From Neostapfia colusana (lineage: Eukaryota > Streptophyta > Magnoliopsida > Poales > Poaceae), in assembly GCA_030760725.1 (NCBI GenBank), contig JASWHV010000012.1, positions 32,829,652-32,893,651 on the forward strand: DNA of 64,000 nucleotides. Reading direction: 5' to 3'. Below, one piece after another: positions 11,567 through 24,044 of the stretch. Position 1 is the first letter of the stretch, and every line of letters starts with the position of its first letter. Under the pieces are notes generated by a model. It was not told the origin of the DNA. It saw only the letters and a program-made list of their open reading frames with translations, and ran no database searches. Made by a program: the position numbers and the translations under genes.

Positions 11567-13039
11567 AGCGGCGGCTTCAGAAGAACTTCGGCCGTGTCGG
11601 CTGGGCTTCCTAGCACCCCAAAGGATCGAGCAAAAAGTCGTAGAGCATCAGTGCACCCTAGGAAAGTCGTCATGAACTCAAGTGAGCTCGGAAACGGCCC
11701 CAACTTGTATGTCACCGTGCGCACTAGGTCGGAAATCGGAAATACTAGCAAAACTCGAAGAATAGTGGCTATACCCGATGGTTCTCCGAAGTTCCTGATC
11801 CTATGGACTCGCACGGACGTATAGAAGTAGTTCTCTAAGTTAGGTGATGAGTGGTGCGGGGTGTAGCATGAATTTTGCGAAGTGGTCCGGCGGCCTCTTT
11901 TGTACACCGGCGCAAAACCGTGAAATTCCGGCGACGGCAGCTCATGTCACGCCGCCGGAGCTTGCAGGAACGGAAGAGGGAACTATGACGAACCTTTTTG
12001 CTGTTCACAGCTTGGGGAAAGGTGGGCTGTGGTGGCCGGACGAGTTGTTCCCGTGGCGGAAGCTCGGGTTGAACTGAGGACGAAGAAATGGCGCGGTGGG
12101 GCTCGAGGAAGGTCGGTCACGGTCTAGAACCGGTGCGAGAACGTCGAGCAAGGATCCGTGACCTCGGGTGCGACCTCAGCTCGGCATGACAGCCGTTGCT
12201 TTGGCCGGTCGACGGTGGCACAGAGGGTACGGGTGAGCGGCAAGGTTCTTTCGTTCGTGGACGATGCAAGCGGCTGTGATCGGTGAAATATCCCAGAGGG
12301 GGTTCGGGCGCCGGGTAAGGACGCTGAATTGTGGCCTCCAGCGCGTGCGAGCGAAGCAGCTGCTGGCGGGCACTTTGGCTCGGTGGCGCTCTCAGCTGCA
12401 GCCCGGGAAACCATGTACTCGGTCTTCAGTCGGTTTGCTCCAAATGGGTGACTGCCAAGAGGGCCCCAACTTCAAATTTTAACCTCTAAAATTCAATTTC
12501 CCCACTGCTCGAAACAGTAGAGACCTTCCTACCCTTGGTCATTTGATCATTCACCTAAATTGGGATTTGGTTTGCAAAATGATCAAATTGTAGAATTGGT
12601 TTGATTGAATTTGCAGCACATGTGAACTGAAATTCAAATTTGATTTGAATTTAGCCAAATTAGCTCATGTCTAGATTAACTCCAAATGGAGTGGAAATGG
12701 GTGTGTGAGCTCATAAAATGTGCTGTGTGTGAATATGGATCCCACTTTTGAATTCATGGGATGAAAGGAGTTTGAATTTGAATTTAAGTTCAAACTAGCA
12801 TTTGGGTGAGATTTGGCATGAGCATTCATAGCAAGGTGTAGAAGTTTTTCATATTCTCAGCCCCTATATGATGCATGTGGGAAGTACCACTTTAGCATTT
12901 TGTGAGTTTATCATCTAATGACTATGTTGATGGTGTTTACTTTCTCTTCAAAGATGTTCATAAAACTTCCTCAAATGAGGGTGTGTGTGTGTGTGGGGTG
13001 ATGAACACTTTGAGTGTATGCAAAACTTGAGCCCTTACA
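11567..13039 (-). repeat. Family-C LTR fragment, minus strand (insertion site of element A)
   Basis: Its reverse complement matches the first 1.5 kb of the element-C LTR at 43304-44780. One example is the block ccgacacggccgaag here and ccgacatggccgaag there. Its LTR start, read on the minus strand as TGTAAGGGCTC, lies at 13039, followed outward by T1 integrase sequence. Element A has inserted into it, so the rest of the LTR is left of the window. Whether it is a solo LTR or part of a full element cannot be seen. No gene is supported in it. Confidence 0.85.
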
Positions 13040-13610
13040 AGATTTATGGAGGCGAGTGTGGGAACCATGCAAGTTCCCGCATGCTGATCGGGAAAGCCTT
13101 CCGGCATGGCTTTTACTGGCCGACAGCTCTCCAGGATGCTGTCGACCTTGTTTGGAGATGCAAGGTGTGCCAGTTCAACGCTAAGCTAATTCACACACCA
13201 GCGCAGACGCTGCAGATGATCCCGCCCTCATGGCCCTTCACTGTGTGGTGGCTGGACATCCTGGAACCATTCCACAGATCCATCGGAGGGTACCAGTACC
13301 TCTATATCGCCGTAGACAAGTTCACCAAGTGGCCGCAAGCTACCCTTGTAGTAACCATCAACAAGCAGTCAGCAGCCAAGTTGATCAAGTCAATCGTCTG
13401 CCGGTTCGGGGTCTCGCACAGAATCATCACTGACAACGGGATGTAGTTCACCAGTGCAGTATTCCAAGACTGCTGTGAAGACCTCGGTATCCAAGTTTGC
13501 TATGCTTCCATTACTCACCCAGAGAGTAATGGTCAAGCCGAAAGAGCCAACGCCGAGATTCTCAGGGGACTCAAGACGCGCACCTACAACAGCTTGAAAA
13601 AGCATGCTGC
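13040..13610 (+). pseudogene. pol: Tat-lineage integrase, first part (element T1), split by insertion of element B
   Basis: This integrase differs from those of A and B and resembles the Tat lineage (RIRE2/Grande type). It has the zinc-binding segment (GNHASSRMLIGKAF, CKVCQF) and the catalytic core with WWLDILEPF, IITDNGM and a glutamate in HPESNGQAERAN. A TAG at 13444 interrupts the core. The left end joins the family-C LTR at 13039 and the right end stops at element B. The reading frame continues without loss at 28431 once one copy of the gctgc duplication is removed, which shows that B entered an intact-frame integrase segment. The upstream part of T1 is not in the window. Confidence 0.9.
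13606..13610 (+). repeat. Target-site duplication, left copy (gctgc) of element B
   Basis: gctgc directly precedes the TG of the B 5' LTR and is repeated at 28431-28435. Confidence 0.93.
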
Positions 13611-16600
13611 TGTAAAAGTCCCAAAACATGTACATGAATAAAACTAAGGTTTGAGTTCATATTGGTAGCAAAGACATGAAAAATGGGACTTGCCAAAACT
13701 TTTCTTCATGCAAAGTAATACATGGATGACCATCCAAAATGAGGCAAACATTTCTATTTGAAAGTGTTGAACCATAAGGAGTTAAATGCCTCTTGAATGT
13801 AAGTTTGAAAATCAGATTTGAAATTCAAAGTTCACACATGTGGTGGCCAAAAACTTTGAATAAACATGCAGCCATATAATTGGAAATGGTGGGGAAGAGT
13901 TTGATGCCAAACCTTTCATTTGTAGGGTGGGCTCGAAAAGGAGTTAAAAAGAAGCATTTTCAAAATCCATCCAAATTCAAATTTGCTATACAAATTCAAA
14001 CTGAAGTTGGAGAATTCAAATTCTAGTTCACCTTTTAAACTCAGAATTTTGGGAGTTGGGAGGATTAACCTGAGGAGATATTTGAGAGGAAAAAGGTGGG
14101 GAGGGACCCTTATGTCATAGACTGAAATTGAGAGAAACTTGCATGTGAAGCAAACTGTTGACTGGCTCTGTTTTCAGCTCACCGAGAGTTTTCACCGTGG
14201 AGCCACCAGGGGCATCGGCAGCGTCACCAGCTGCTTCAATTTTTCCACGCGCTGGCGCCCAGATCCTTTCCATTCGCTTCTTCAACATGATCCTCTCCTC
14301 AGCCCGAGCAAAGACACGATTGCTTTCTCCTCCTCGCAAGCGCACGCACAGAACCGAGTGCCTCACCTCTGCTGCCTTGGCTTGCTGGGAAACCGAGGAA
14401 ATAACCGCTCTCTTCCCTCCACGAGCGACTAAACAACAACACGAGCTCAGCCTCCACCTCCCTGACCCGGAAACGAGCGAGCTCCGGCCTCCTGTGCCCG
14501 AGAACCGCCACCACAGCGGCGACCTAGCTTCAACCGACGACAGGGCGCACGTGGGCAGCTCACCACAGCAGTTTTCACGACCAAGCAAGGGCGGCAACAG
14601 GAGGGCACGACCACCGTGCTGCTCTCCTCCAATTTGTGGAGCCAACCGTGAAGCATCGACGGGGAATTTCCAGATTTTGCTCCGGCGGCTTTAACCCGAG
14701 CATCCGGTATGATTTCTTCGAGTTTCCGCTCTCTGATCTTCCTTAGGTCATCCAACTTGGCACATAGACGCTGGACTAGCCGGCGATCGTTTTCCTTTTA
14801 GCATCCGTTGCATGAAACCAGCTAGGTGCGACGAATTTTGAGCTCGATCGAAGGCGTTCATGACAACACGGTTGGTCACACGGTGCCGACAACCTTGCAG
14901 CCATTTTTGAGCACCTTTGAGGCCTTGTCGAGCTTCCTAGAGGTGCACTAGTGCTGTAAAGCTCGTCAGTACAGATTTTGGCGGGTGAGAACACATGGCC
15001 AACGGCGCCGAACCTCCACCGAGGCTGCCACACGTCGCCGGCCATCTTCCGGTCATCGGCAGTCTCAAAGCACGTCACCATCGTATTCCTCAGGGTCCTA
15101 AACGCACTGGCGGCGAGTTTTAGCTCGGACAGTGGCCGGGAACGGCCAGCCGCCGAGCACTGACTTGCTCCGGCGAGGAGGAACGCGCGGGCGCGGGAAA
15201 GAAGCCGGAGGAGGAAGACGAAGGGGTGGGCCCCGGCTGTCAGCAGCTCAGAATTTAAATCCGTGATCGGGTGTGGCTGGGATCCTGTGTGCTGGCGCGC
15301 TGAAAAGCTGTGGACCGTGTATGGCCCAGTTCTGATTGGTTGGCATTTAAATAAGCGGGCCCAGTGGAATTTTCAGTAGGAAAACAATTCCAGTGATGGC
15401 CCAAACTTTGGAAAATCATAGCTCCTTGTAGAAACCTCCAAATTAAGTGATTCCAATTGGGTTGGATTCATCTTTCAGAGTTCTATCCAAATATGAACTC
15501 AGATTTGTATGAAAGTCAATATTGTATTCTGAAAAATTCTTTGAAGGTTTTCTGTAAAAGAATTATTGAGGGAGTTTGGTTTATCCAAAAATCCTCAAAT
15601 TTTGCCAGAATATTCTTTAACATATTGTTGACCTTCTAGCTAGTTTTCAGCTCATTTGAGGATCATCTGAGTAGGAATTTTCTAAATACAAACTGCTGTG
15701 TTCATAAGAGTCCAGAAACATTTTCAGAAATTGTTTCCCACTTCAAAAATCTATTCTGGCCAATCCATAGCTCCAAAAATCATAGGAAAATTTAACCAAG
15801 CTCCCTGAGACATACTTGAAATTGTAGTTCGCTCAATTGAGCATGAAAATGCACATTACATCAGAATTAATTCTTTTGAGTAGGAATGCTTAAGGAATTG
15901 TTCTGGAAGAACTACTCAAGTAAAAGGGCTGAATTTTGGACCAGATTACTTTTATGTTACCAAGAACTCACAGGTAAATTATCAGCTCAAGTTGAGCCCT
16001 TAAACTCCCTGTGCTTATTCTCCATACTTATGTATGGGTGGGAATACATGAAGGACTTTGTGAGAATTATGGAGAACATAATTTGACTCCACATTAGCTG
16101 CAATTTGGCAAGCTAAATCTCTAGGTAGTATAGGACCTGCTGTAGAAGTGTGGAGGCCATTGGAGTTCTTGTTCTCCAGTTGCCTTCAATTCTTTCAGCT
16201 CATCTATTATGATCATTACGGAAAGTAGTTGGGGTATAGCTAGGACATTAAGATCAAGTAGATCATTTTTGTTTCTTTGCACAGCAGAGGAAAACCAAGC
16301 CAGTCTTAGTTTCTCCACACATCCTCTGTTCCTAAGAACTCCATTCTATAACTTCTTTCCATTACATTCTATAAAACATGTGCATATGCATTTGAATAGG
16401 AACCACCACGAAGGGGATTCAAAGGAGTGATTCATTGAAGTGGATCAAGCTCCGTTGAGTCAAGGGTGGATCAACAAGGACACTAATTGATTATATACGA
16501 CTACCCTGCAAAACAGTCAAGCTCCGGTTTGCATTTAACAGCTTTAAGTTTTTACTTTGTAGTCACTTTTGGTTAAGATATGAATTGTGCATTAGGTCTA

Positions 16601-17952
16601 GTGTTTGATACTCCTCTTGCATAGCCAAATGACCCATGGAGTATTGGGTAGGTGTCCTTACACCGTGTAGAACTGCCATGCTTAAGTAAGGTTCGGTAGA
16701 AGTCGAGTGGTGAGATGCTACTCGCAGGTTCAGGAACAACAGGGGCATACGGGATTGGTTCAAAAATGAATTAGCAAGTTAAAGTTGAGATCGGAAGGTT
16801 GTAGGGGCAGCAAGACATAGGGGCCTGGGTGCTATAGACCTGTCCGTGTCGGTCAAGGATCGATCCGTATGTGGCCCTGTTGAACAAGTTTGAGTTGTGT
16901 ACCGGACTCATGCTGGTATTATGGGACCCAGTAAACCGATGTACCTCGGGAAGCTGTCGTTGGGCCTTTTCGGGTCGCCTCAGGCGGACGGCCGGTGTGC
17001 AGTATGTGGGGAAAATTCTCATGGCATCTCATGTCGGTAGGTGCACCATGAGAGTGGCTACTGTACAGGGCGACTTGATCGATTCAACGGGGGTGAAACG
17101 GGAGAAAGGCTGCCGCGTACGATGTCAGTGATGGTTGCTGTAGGCAACGTCGAGTACGAGCGTACGTGTCGTGTAGTCCGGGTGTTATTGATTCGAATCA
17201 CCGTCGCTCGCGGAATGGACCGAGCATACTTGTTCTCACAGTCGTGACGTAGTAAAAACTTGCATGAGAAAGGAACTAATCGCATTGGTTTGAAGTTTCA
17301 TACTAGCTTTGTATTGGATCTTGATGAATAGGCTAGTGCCAACTCGATTCTTTTATGCCATGAGCAATTTACATCTGGGGAAAGTGTTTCTTGTTTGATT
17401 GTGGACTCCCGATGTGACGTGCCCAAGGTTACTTAAAATGCTGCAATTAAAACCTAAAAGTAAGGATTCACTTTTAGGCGAGTTTAATTATGCTTATGCC
17501 ATCCTATTTTAGGTTCATAACCTCACATAGAGTTTCATGTTTAGGGTGACGGTTAAGTCTTGCTGAGCATTATGCTCACGGATGCTATCCGAGTTGTTTT
17601 GCAGGTATTTGACTTCATGCTTAAGAAAAGGGATGCCGATGAGACTCGGGGATCTCCGAGTGTTTATTCAAAGAGCATCCTCGCCGCTGCAGATTGTTCT
17701 TCGTGTTGCTAGTAAGAAACGTCGGCGGGCTGGGCGGTTTCTTTGTTGCTAGTTTAGAAATGAGTCGTGAGAGTGATAGTCTTCCGCTGTAGCTTATTTG
17801 AGATATGTATTTGTAAAACACTTTTGTACGCTTCCGCAAGGATTTATGTAATGTGATGTGTTTCTTTGACCTGTGTGCTGTCGGGTGCCGCATATCACGG
17901 CACCACCCAACGAGGTCCTATTGTCGACGGGGCGTCAGTCCGGTCCCTCACA
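13611..17952 (+). repeat. Element B 5' LTR (4342 bp)
   Basis: It runs from TGTAAAAGTCCC to CCCTCACA and matches 24045-28385 throughout. It has a GC-rich block at about 14150-15300, a distal exon-like segment ending near 16510, the hairpin TGAGCATTATGCTCA at 17564-17578 and a TTTTGCAG acceptor-like site near 17605. Opposite-strand ORFs of 178 and 176 codons in the GC-rich block are not preserved in the other LTR copy. No gene is supported. Confidence 0.95.
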
Positions 17953-17954
17953 GC

Positions 17955-17972
17955 TGGTATCAGAGCTGTGAC
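17955..17972 (+). other. Primer-binding site of element B (tRNA-iMet type)
   Basis: TGGTATCAGAGCTGTGAC starts 2 nt after the LTR end. A second, weaker copy of the motif (tagtatcaggagcc) follows within 25 nt. Confidence 0.9.
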
Positions 17973-19521
17973 AAGTAGTATCAGGAGCCCCGTTACAGAG
18001 CACGGATTGAGCATCATATTACGTTAAAAACTTAGGATACGGTGAGATAACGGTACTAGGCCCACATAAGGACTATTATTAGCATATGATGAAGGTGGCA
18101 AGCTAACCTATTTGTTATGTTAGAAAATCGTGCATCTCGGGACGTTCTATGTCTTGGGGGTGCACGTAAGCGCTGTCCACCAGTGCGCACAAGCTGAAGG
18201 GTGGAGCCTCACGGGTGGCAGGTAACCCGACCCGCTTTAGTATCCTCTACGACTCTTCATGTCGTTTGGGGTATTTAAGCAACGCTTTTCCCTAGCGTGC
18301 TTTGGGCAAGTATGGGAGGCCCCGTCACGTGGTCAGTAATATTAACACGTAGCTCAAGGCGTGTTTGGCTTGAGAACACCTGGGCGAGTGATGACGGCCG
18401 GGTGTACAAACTGTTATGGATACCGGGTTCGGTGTGCAGCCGAACCTGATGATTGAGTGTGTTTTATGTAGGTACTAACCACGAAAACCTTAGTGCGTGT
18501 AGAACACGTTTGGGAGTGAACGTTTTAGTGCCACCTAAGGATACGTATATGCCGGTGTAATCCGGTTAGGTTTTTCTTTGGTGAGACAACGTAGTACTGG
18601 CATATGTCTTACGGTGCATCGCCACCGTACTACACGGGATAGTCTTCTTTCCTATGAAGAAATCATTCATGACTATTTTTAAAACTTAAAATGGATGTGG
18701 TAAAGCACATATTAGTTACAGAGCTATTCATTTGAACTAAGTTTCAAAGAAGGGAATTGCTAGGTTCTTTTGATCTCAAAAACAGAGTGCTCTGTGCTGG
18801 CAGAAAGTGTGCTGGAATTTGACAGAGCATAACTCTGTGTAGATTGACCCAATGAAGGTGTATGATACAGTTCTGGAAATATTTTTAAGTTCTCTACAAC
18901 TTTTTCTGTAGACCTCCAGAGCAAAATCAGACACCAAATTGGTTGAATGTCCAGTTGAATGCAAACTGTTTAGAAAACAGAACAGCTGCAACCTTCTCTG
19001 GCTTTTTCTGTAAATTAGCCATAGCATTCTGTAGAAAAATACCTAAGAGTCATATAATACACCGTTGGATAGGTTATGAAACTTGCAACGATTTTGTAGT
19101 TCATAGTTTGTTCAGGATTGTACTCCATTTGTATGTAAAACTGTGATGAAAACAGCCACATACAAAGGAGGCGCTGGCAAATTTTATCCAGAAATTCTGT
19201 AAACTTTGAACAATCATATCTTCTGATTAAGAGATGATCCAGAGGCATGTGAGTACTCGTTGGAAAGATGCGGAAGTTAAATTTAACTTTGGCAGTCAAC
19301 TTGAGTTATGAAAATGTATCTAACCGGATCAAAATCTGGGTTGAGTACAGAAAGATCGGTTCTGTACAGAATAGGGGGATTGTTTATGTTGGCTTTAGAA
19401 AGATGTGTAAACATGAAGTATTGTTATGCTTTTCTAAAGTTTTAGCATGTTCATGTTTTACATACTTTCACATACTGCTGAGGTCAAGTTTTGACTCCCC
19501 TCAAAATTATTCTTTTGCAGT
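17973..19521 (+). other. Element B untranslated leader
   Basis: About 1.5 kb with no supported gene. It is partly conserved with the leaders of A and C. It contains the covarying hairpin at 18611-18628, flanked by GTAGTAC and GTACTAC, which could form an outer stem. It also has the hairpins ACAGAG/CTCTGT at 18782-18795 and 18822-18838. It ends in tcttttgcag, a good 3' splice-site match, one base before the gag ATG. Confidence 0.75.
18611..18628 (+). other. Leader hairpin, element B
   Basis: ACGGTG-CATCGC-CACCGT forms a perfect 6-bp stem. It is the middle member of a covarying set with 1653-1670 and 47960-47977. Confidence 0.62.
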
Positions 19522-20640
19522 ATGGTGCGTACTCATTCTCCGAGTAGGGCTGAAGGTTCTCGCCGAGACGGTGATGACTCGACTCTACCACGGGCACCGC
19601 CATCAACGGTATGGGCGGATGTCATGGCTCAGATGGTCGAGTCAAGTCAAGAGAACACAAGACTACTCCAAGCCTTGGTACAATAGGGCTTACTCCAACG
19701 TGCGCAACAGGACGTTCCACCTCAGAACGTCTATTTGGATTTCTTGGCGACACAACCGCCAATTTTCACCGAAGCCAATGAACCAGTGGAAGCTTATCCG
19801 TGGCTTCGAGTTATGGAGTCCAAGTTTGGAGTGTTTGAGTGCGATGAATATCAAAAGACATTATTTGCAGCTCAACAGCTCCATGGAGCCGCCGGAAATT
19901 GGTGGTTCGCTTATCTCGCCACAGTTCCGGAGGGCCATCAAGTGGAATGGATGGAATTTCGTGAAGCATTCCATGCTCGTCACATTCCTATGGGTTTTAT
20001 CAAGGCCCAGCTGCAAGAATTTAGGAACTTGAAGCAGGGGGACATGAGTGTCCTTGATTATGTCAAACGGTTTAACCTTTTGGCACAATATGCTCCTGCT
20101 TATGCGACGAGCGAAGCTGCAAGGTGTGACTATTTCTTTTATGGCCTGAGTGCCACATTAAAAGATAAGTTGGCTTTGTTCAATCAAGGCAGTTACACCG
20201 AGTTGATCAGTGCTGCTATGCTGCAAGAACAAGCGACACTTGAGTGTCAAACAGAGAAGAGGGACCGGGATGATATGCAAGAAGACACACCAGTTGTTCC
20301 TCGCAAATACCATGTGGTGTATCACACACCATGCGATGAAATACGGCATGTACCAGTGAGATCAACTCTGTACAGATTTCCTGCCCAAGAATCATGTCTT
20401 GAAGCAACAACCGTGCCGCAGCAAAGAAGGATACCTGTTGCATCATTGCTGCAGCCATGTACATCAACTTCTCAATCACTAGTCAACGAAGAATCGAGGA
20501 CACCTCCGTGTTCTTATTGCCACCGTTCTGGGCATTTTAGGCAAGAGTGCCGGGAGAAGTTGCTGAACACCAGACAACCATTATTATCAGGTGGTATGCC
20601 GCCACCTGCTCAAGGGAATATAACAGCATTGCAATCCGGG
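19522..20640 (+). pseudogene. gag: gag of element B (capsid and CCHC nucleocapsid), one amber stop
   Basis: The start ATG at 19522 gives MVRTHSPSRAEG, parallel to element A, and follows an acceptor-like TTGCAG. The gag domain runs from about 19735 to 20290 (DFLATQPPIFTEANEP, AAGNWWFAYLATVP, FREAFHARHIPMGF). A CCHC knuckle, CSYCHRSGHFRQEC, lies at about 20509-20550. The protein would coat the RNA and form the particle core. A TAG at 19684, probably from CAG, is the only break before the frame runs on into protease. The frame of 19735-21255 is the same as that of the ATG at 19522, so the ATG near 19735 is not the true start. Confidence 0.9.
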
Positions 20641-23600
20641 AGTGTGCAACACCTTGCTATTGAGGATGTCCCGGAGGGAGCACCGGTGTTAGCGGGCATG
20701 TTCACTCTCAAAGACGTGCCTGTGCTTGTACTTTTTGATTCCGGTGCAACCCACAATTTTATCAGCAAATCATGCGTGGATCAGCACCAACTATCCACCA
20801 ATACTCCCACAACAAGTTATCTTATCCGCTCACCGGGAGGAAATATCTCTGCTAATCAGATTGTGTCCCGAGCAGCTTTATGTCTGGGCGGAAAAATATA
20901 CCCAAAATCGCTAATTATGTTGTATAGGCAGAAGAGAGACATAATATTGGGGATGTCTTGGTTAAACCATCACGGTGCCATTCTCAATATCGGTAACCGG
21001 ACTGTCCAGATTGACTCGCTGATTCACGGACAGCACACGCTGTTTTTAGACAGCGAAGACCCAGATATGGTAGAGGCCTACAACACGGGAGCGCTTAAAC
21101 TTGAAGATATTCCGGTGGTACATGATTATTCTGACGTATTTCCCGATGACTTACCGGGCATGCCACCGAACGAGACGTCGAGTTCAAGATTGAACTTGCG
21201 CCGGGAACAACGCCTATTTCACGAAGGCCTTACAAGATGGCACCTAACGAGCTAGCGGAGTTGAAGGAGAAACTGAATGAACTCATGAGCAAGGGTTTCA
21301 TACGACCAAGTTCTTCACCTTGGGGTTGCTCTGCGCTGTTCGTTAAGAAGAAGGACGAAACACTATGGCTATGTGTTGAATACCGTCCTTTAAATGCTGT
21401 CACGATCAAGAACAAGTATCCTTTGCCCCGCATTGACATCCTGTTCGATCAACTTTTTGGTGCAAAGGTATTTTCGAAGATGGATCTTCGGTCGGGGTAT
21501 CATCAAATCAAGATCCGACCGGAGGATATACCGAAGACAGCTTTCTCGATGAGATACGGACTCTATGAGTACCTCGTCATGTCATTTGGGTTAACCAACG
21601 CTCCGGCACACTTCATGTACTTTATGAATTCTGTGTTCATGCCGGAGTTAGACAAGTTTGTTGTGGTATTCATCGACAACATATTGGTTTACTCCAAATC
21701 TGAAGAAGAGCACGCTGAACATCTGCGCATCGTGCTACAACGGTTGCGGGAGCACCAATTATATGCCAAGTTCAGCAAGTGCGAGTTCTGGATTGATCAA
21801 GTGCCTTTCCTAGGCCATATTATTTCAGCAGAAGGCATCGCCGTGGACCCCAGCAAGATTGAACAAGTGCTGAAGTGGGAATCTCCCAAATCTGTCCACG
21901 AGGTCTGAAGTTTCCTAGGTTTAGCGGGGTATTATCGGAGGTTCATTCTGAGCTTCTCAAAAATTGCTAAACCAATGACGGAGCTGCTGAAGAAGGGCAA
22001 TAAATACATGTGGAATGTGGCATGTGAAGCCACATTCGTGAAACATCTCACAACAGCTCCAGTTCTTGCTCAGCCGGACACGACGAAGCCATTTGATGTA
22101 TACTGTGATGCATCTGGCATCGGTCTCGGCTGTGTTCTTATGCAAGAAGGGTGTGTAGTCGCCTATGGGTCTCGTCAACTGCGAAACCATGAGCAGCATT
22201 ATCCAACTCATGATCTCGAGCTTGCTGCAGTGGTGTTGGCGTTAAAGATGTGGAGGCATTATCTACTGGGTAATCTTGTTCACCTCTACACCAATCATAA
22301 AAGACTGAAGTATATCTTCATGCAGAAGGAGCTGAATATGAGACCACGGAGATGGTTGGAGCTCATAAAAGATTATGAAATTGAGATCCACTATCATTCG
22401 GGTAAAGCCAACATGGTTGCCGACGCGCTTAGTCGGAAAGCCCACGTTTACAACTTGGCGACTGCTGAGTTGGAAGATGAAGAACCAAGTCTCCGTGTCA
22501 TCCCGTATGGCGCGCTTTATAATCTCGTGCTCATTCCAACAATCCATGAAGAGATTGTTGAGGCTCAAAGACGACACAAAGGTATGTCTCACATACGGAG
22601 AAGACTAGACAACGGAGAGGTGAAATGTTTCCGGAAGGATGAGAATGGTACAATATGGTTCAACGACCCTATAGTGGTACCACGTAATATGAAACTCTGG
22701 AAAAATATCTTAGATGAAGCCCACCTGTCGAACTTTTCCATTCATCCCGGAAGTAACAAGATGTACCAAGATTTGAAACAGAAATTTTTGTGGACGAGGA
22801 TGAAGAGGGAAATTGCAGAATACGTATCCGAGTGTGATACGTGTAGACAGGTCAAGGCTGATCATATGCGGAAAGTCGGACCACTACAACCTTTGAAGAT
22901 ACCGGCATGGAAGTGGGAGGATGTGAGTATGGATTTTATCGTCGGATTACCGCTCACATCCCGGAAGCATGACTCGATATGAATGATCGTTGACCGGTTG
23001 ATGAAATCGGCTCATTTCATACCGGTGAACACTCATTATCGAGCAAGGCAATATGCAGAGTTATACATCTCCAGAATTATATGCTCACATGGTATCCCAA
23101 AGACCATCATTTTAGATCGAGGTGCGCTGTTTGTTGCTCATTTTTGGGAACAGCTGCATGCCTCGTTGGGCACCAAGCTGATTAGGAGCTCCGCGTATCA
23201 TCCTCAAACCGATGGACAAACTGAGAGGGTGAACCAAGTGCTGGAGGACATGTTGAGAGCGTGTGCCATCCACCACGGTAGGAATTGGGATGATCACCTA
23301 CCGTTGGCGGAGTTTTCATACAACAATGGTTATCAAGCGAGTATTAAAATGGCACCGTATGAAGCTCTCTACGGCCGGAAGTGTTGCACACCACTGAATT
23401 GGTGTGAGTCCGGCGAAAGAGTTCTGTTTGGGATTGATCTTGTGAACGAAGCCGAAGACCGAGTTCGGTTGATACAAGACAACTTGAAGGCTGCACAATC
23501 TCGACAGAAGAGCTACGCTGATCAACGGCGTAGGCTTTTGCATTTTGACATCAGAGAGCACGTTTATCTTCGTGTATCTCCGATGAAGGGAATTCACCGG

Positions 23601-23981
23601 TTTGGTGTAAAGGGGAAACTCGCTCCCCGCTTTATTGGTCCTTTTGCTGTCACGGAGAAGTGCGGACCCGTAGCCTACTGGCTGGAATTACCGGTAAGTC
23701 TAACGGGTGTTCATGATGTGTTTCATGTGTCACAGCTGCGGAAGAGCCTCAAATTCACCGCTGCTGTCCGCACCGAGGAAATCGACGAATTGAAACCGGA
23801 CCTTACTTACACCGAGCGACCGGTTCAGATTTTGGATGAAAAGACCCGGGTGACCCGGAACCGGACGATCAGATTTTTCAAGGTGCTGTAGAGTAATCAT
23901 ACCGCGGAAGAGGCGACGTGGGAAAGTGAAGATTACCTCCGCACCAACTATCCGGAACTTTTAGCTTTGTATAGTTTGTAA
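20641..23981 (+). pseudogene. pol: pol of element B: protease, reverse transcriptase, RNase H, integrase, chromodomain (disrupted)
   Basis: Protease is marked by LFDSGATHNF (about 20734). Reverse transcriptase runs from about 21190 to 21960; its catalytic box reads FIDNILVYS instead of FIDDILVYS, so one metal-binding aspartate is lost. RNase H (about 22090-22440) has YTNHKRL where A has YTDHKSL, again losing an aspartate. It also lacks three codons near 22035 relative to A. The integrase zinc finger lies at about 22735-22860, and the core follows with SMDFIVGLP, LDRGALF and TERVNQ. The chromodomain-like end (EEATWESEDYL) closes at TAA 23979. Breaks are one missing base near 21168, TGA 21906, TGA 22980 and TAG 23889. 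The stops look like transitions from CGA or TGG, typical of decay at methylated cytosines. Confidence 0.9.
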
Positions 23982-24032
23982 TTACCCCTCCCGTCTCGTT
24001 CTCCTTTTGTAATCTCGGGACGAGATTCTTTT

Positions 24033-24044
24033 AAGGGGGAGGAA
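24033..24044 (+). other. Polypurine tract of element B
   Basis: aagggggaggaa lies immediately before the TGTAAAAG start of the 3' LTR and matches the tract of element A. Confidence 0.87.

Noticed and set aside
14115..14694. Overlapping 176- and 178-codon ORFs on opposite strands in the B 5' LTR
   Set aside because: Both are open because of GC-rich sequence. In the B 3' LTR the + frame is cut to 91 codons, so there is no sign of selection.
17955..17972. tRNA-like sequence TGGTATCAGAGC at the four primer-binding sites
   Set aside because: Only the complement of the tRNA 3' end is present. There is no tRNA gene fold.
19268..20032. 254-codon ORF overlapping the B leader and gag
   Set aside because: It is a shadow frame. 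The real gag frame starts at 19522 in another phase and has recognised motifs.
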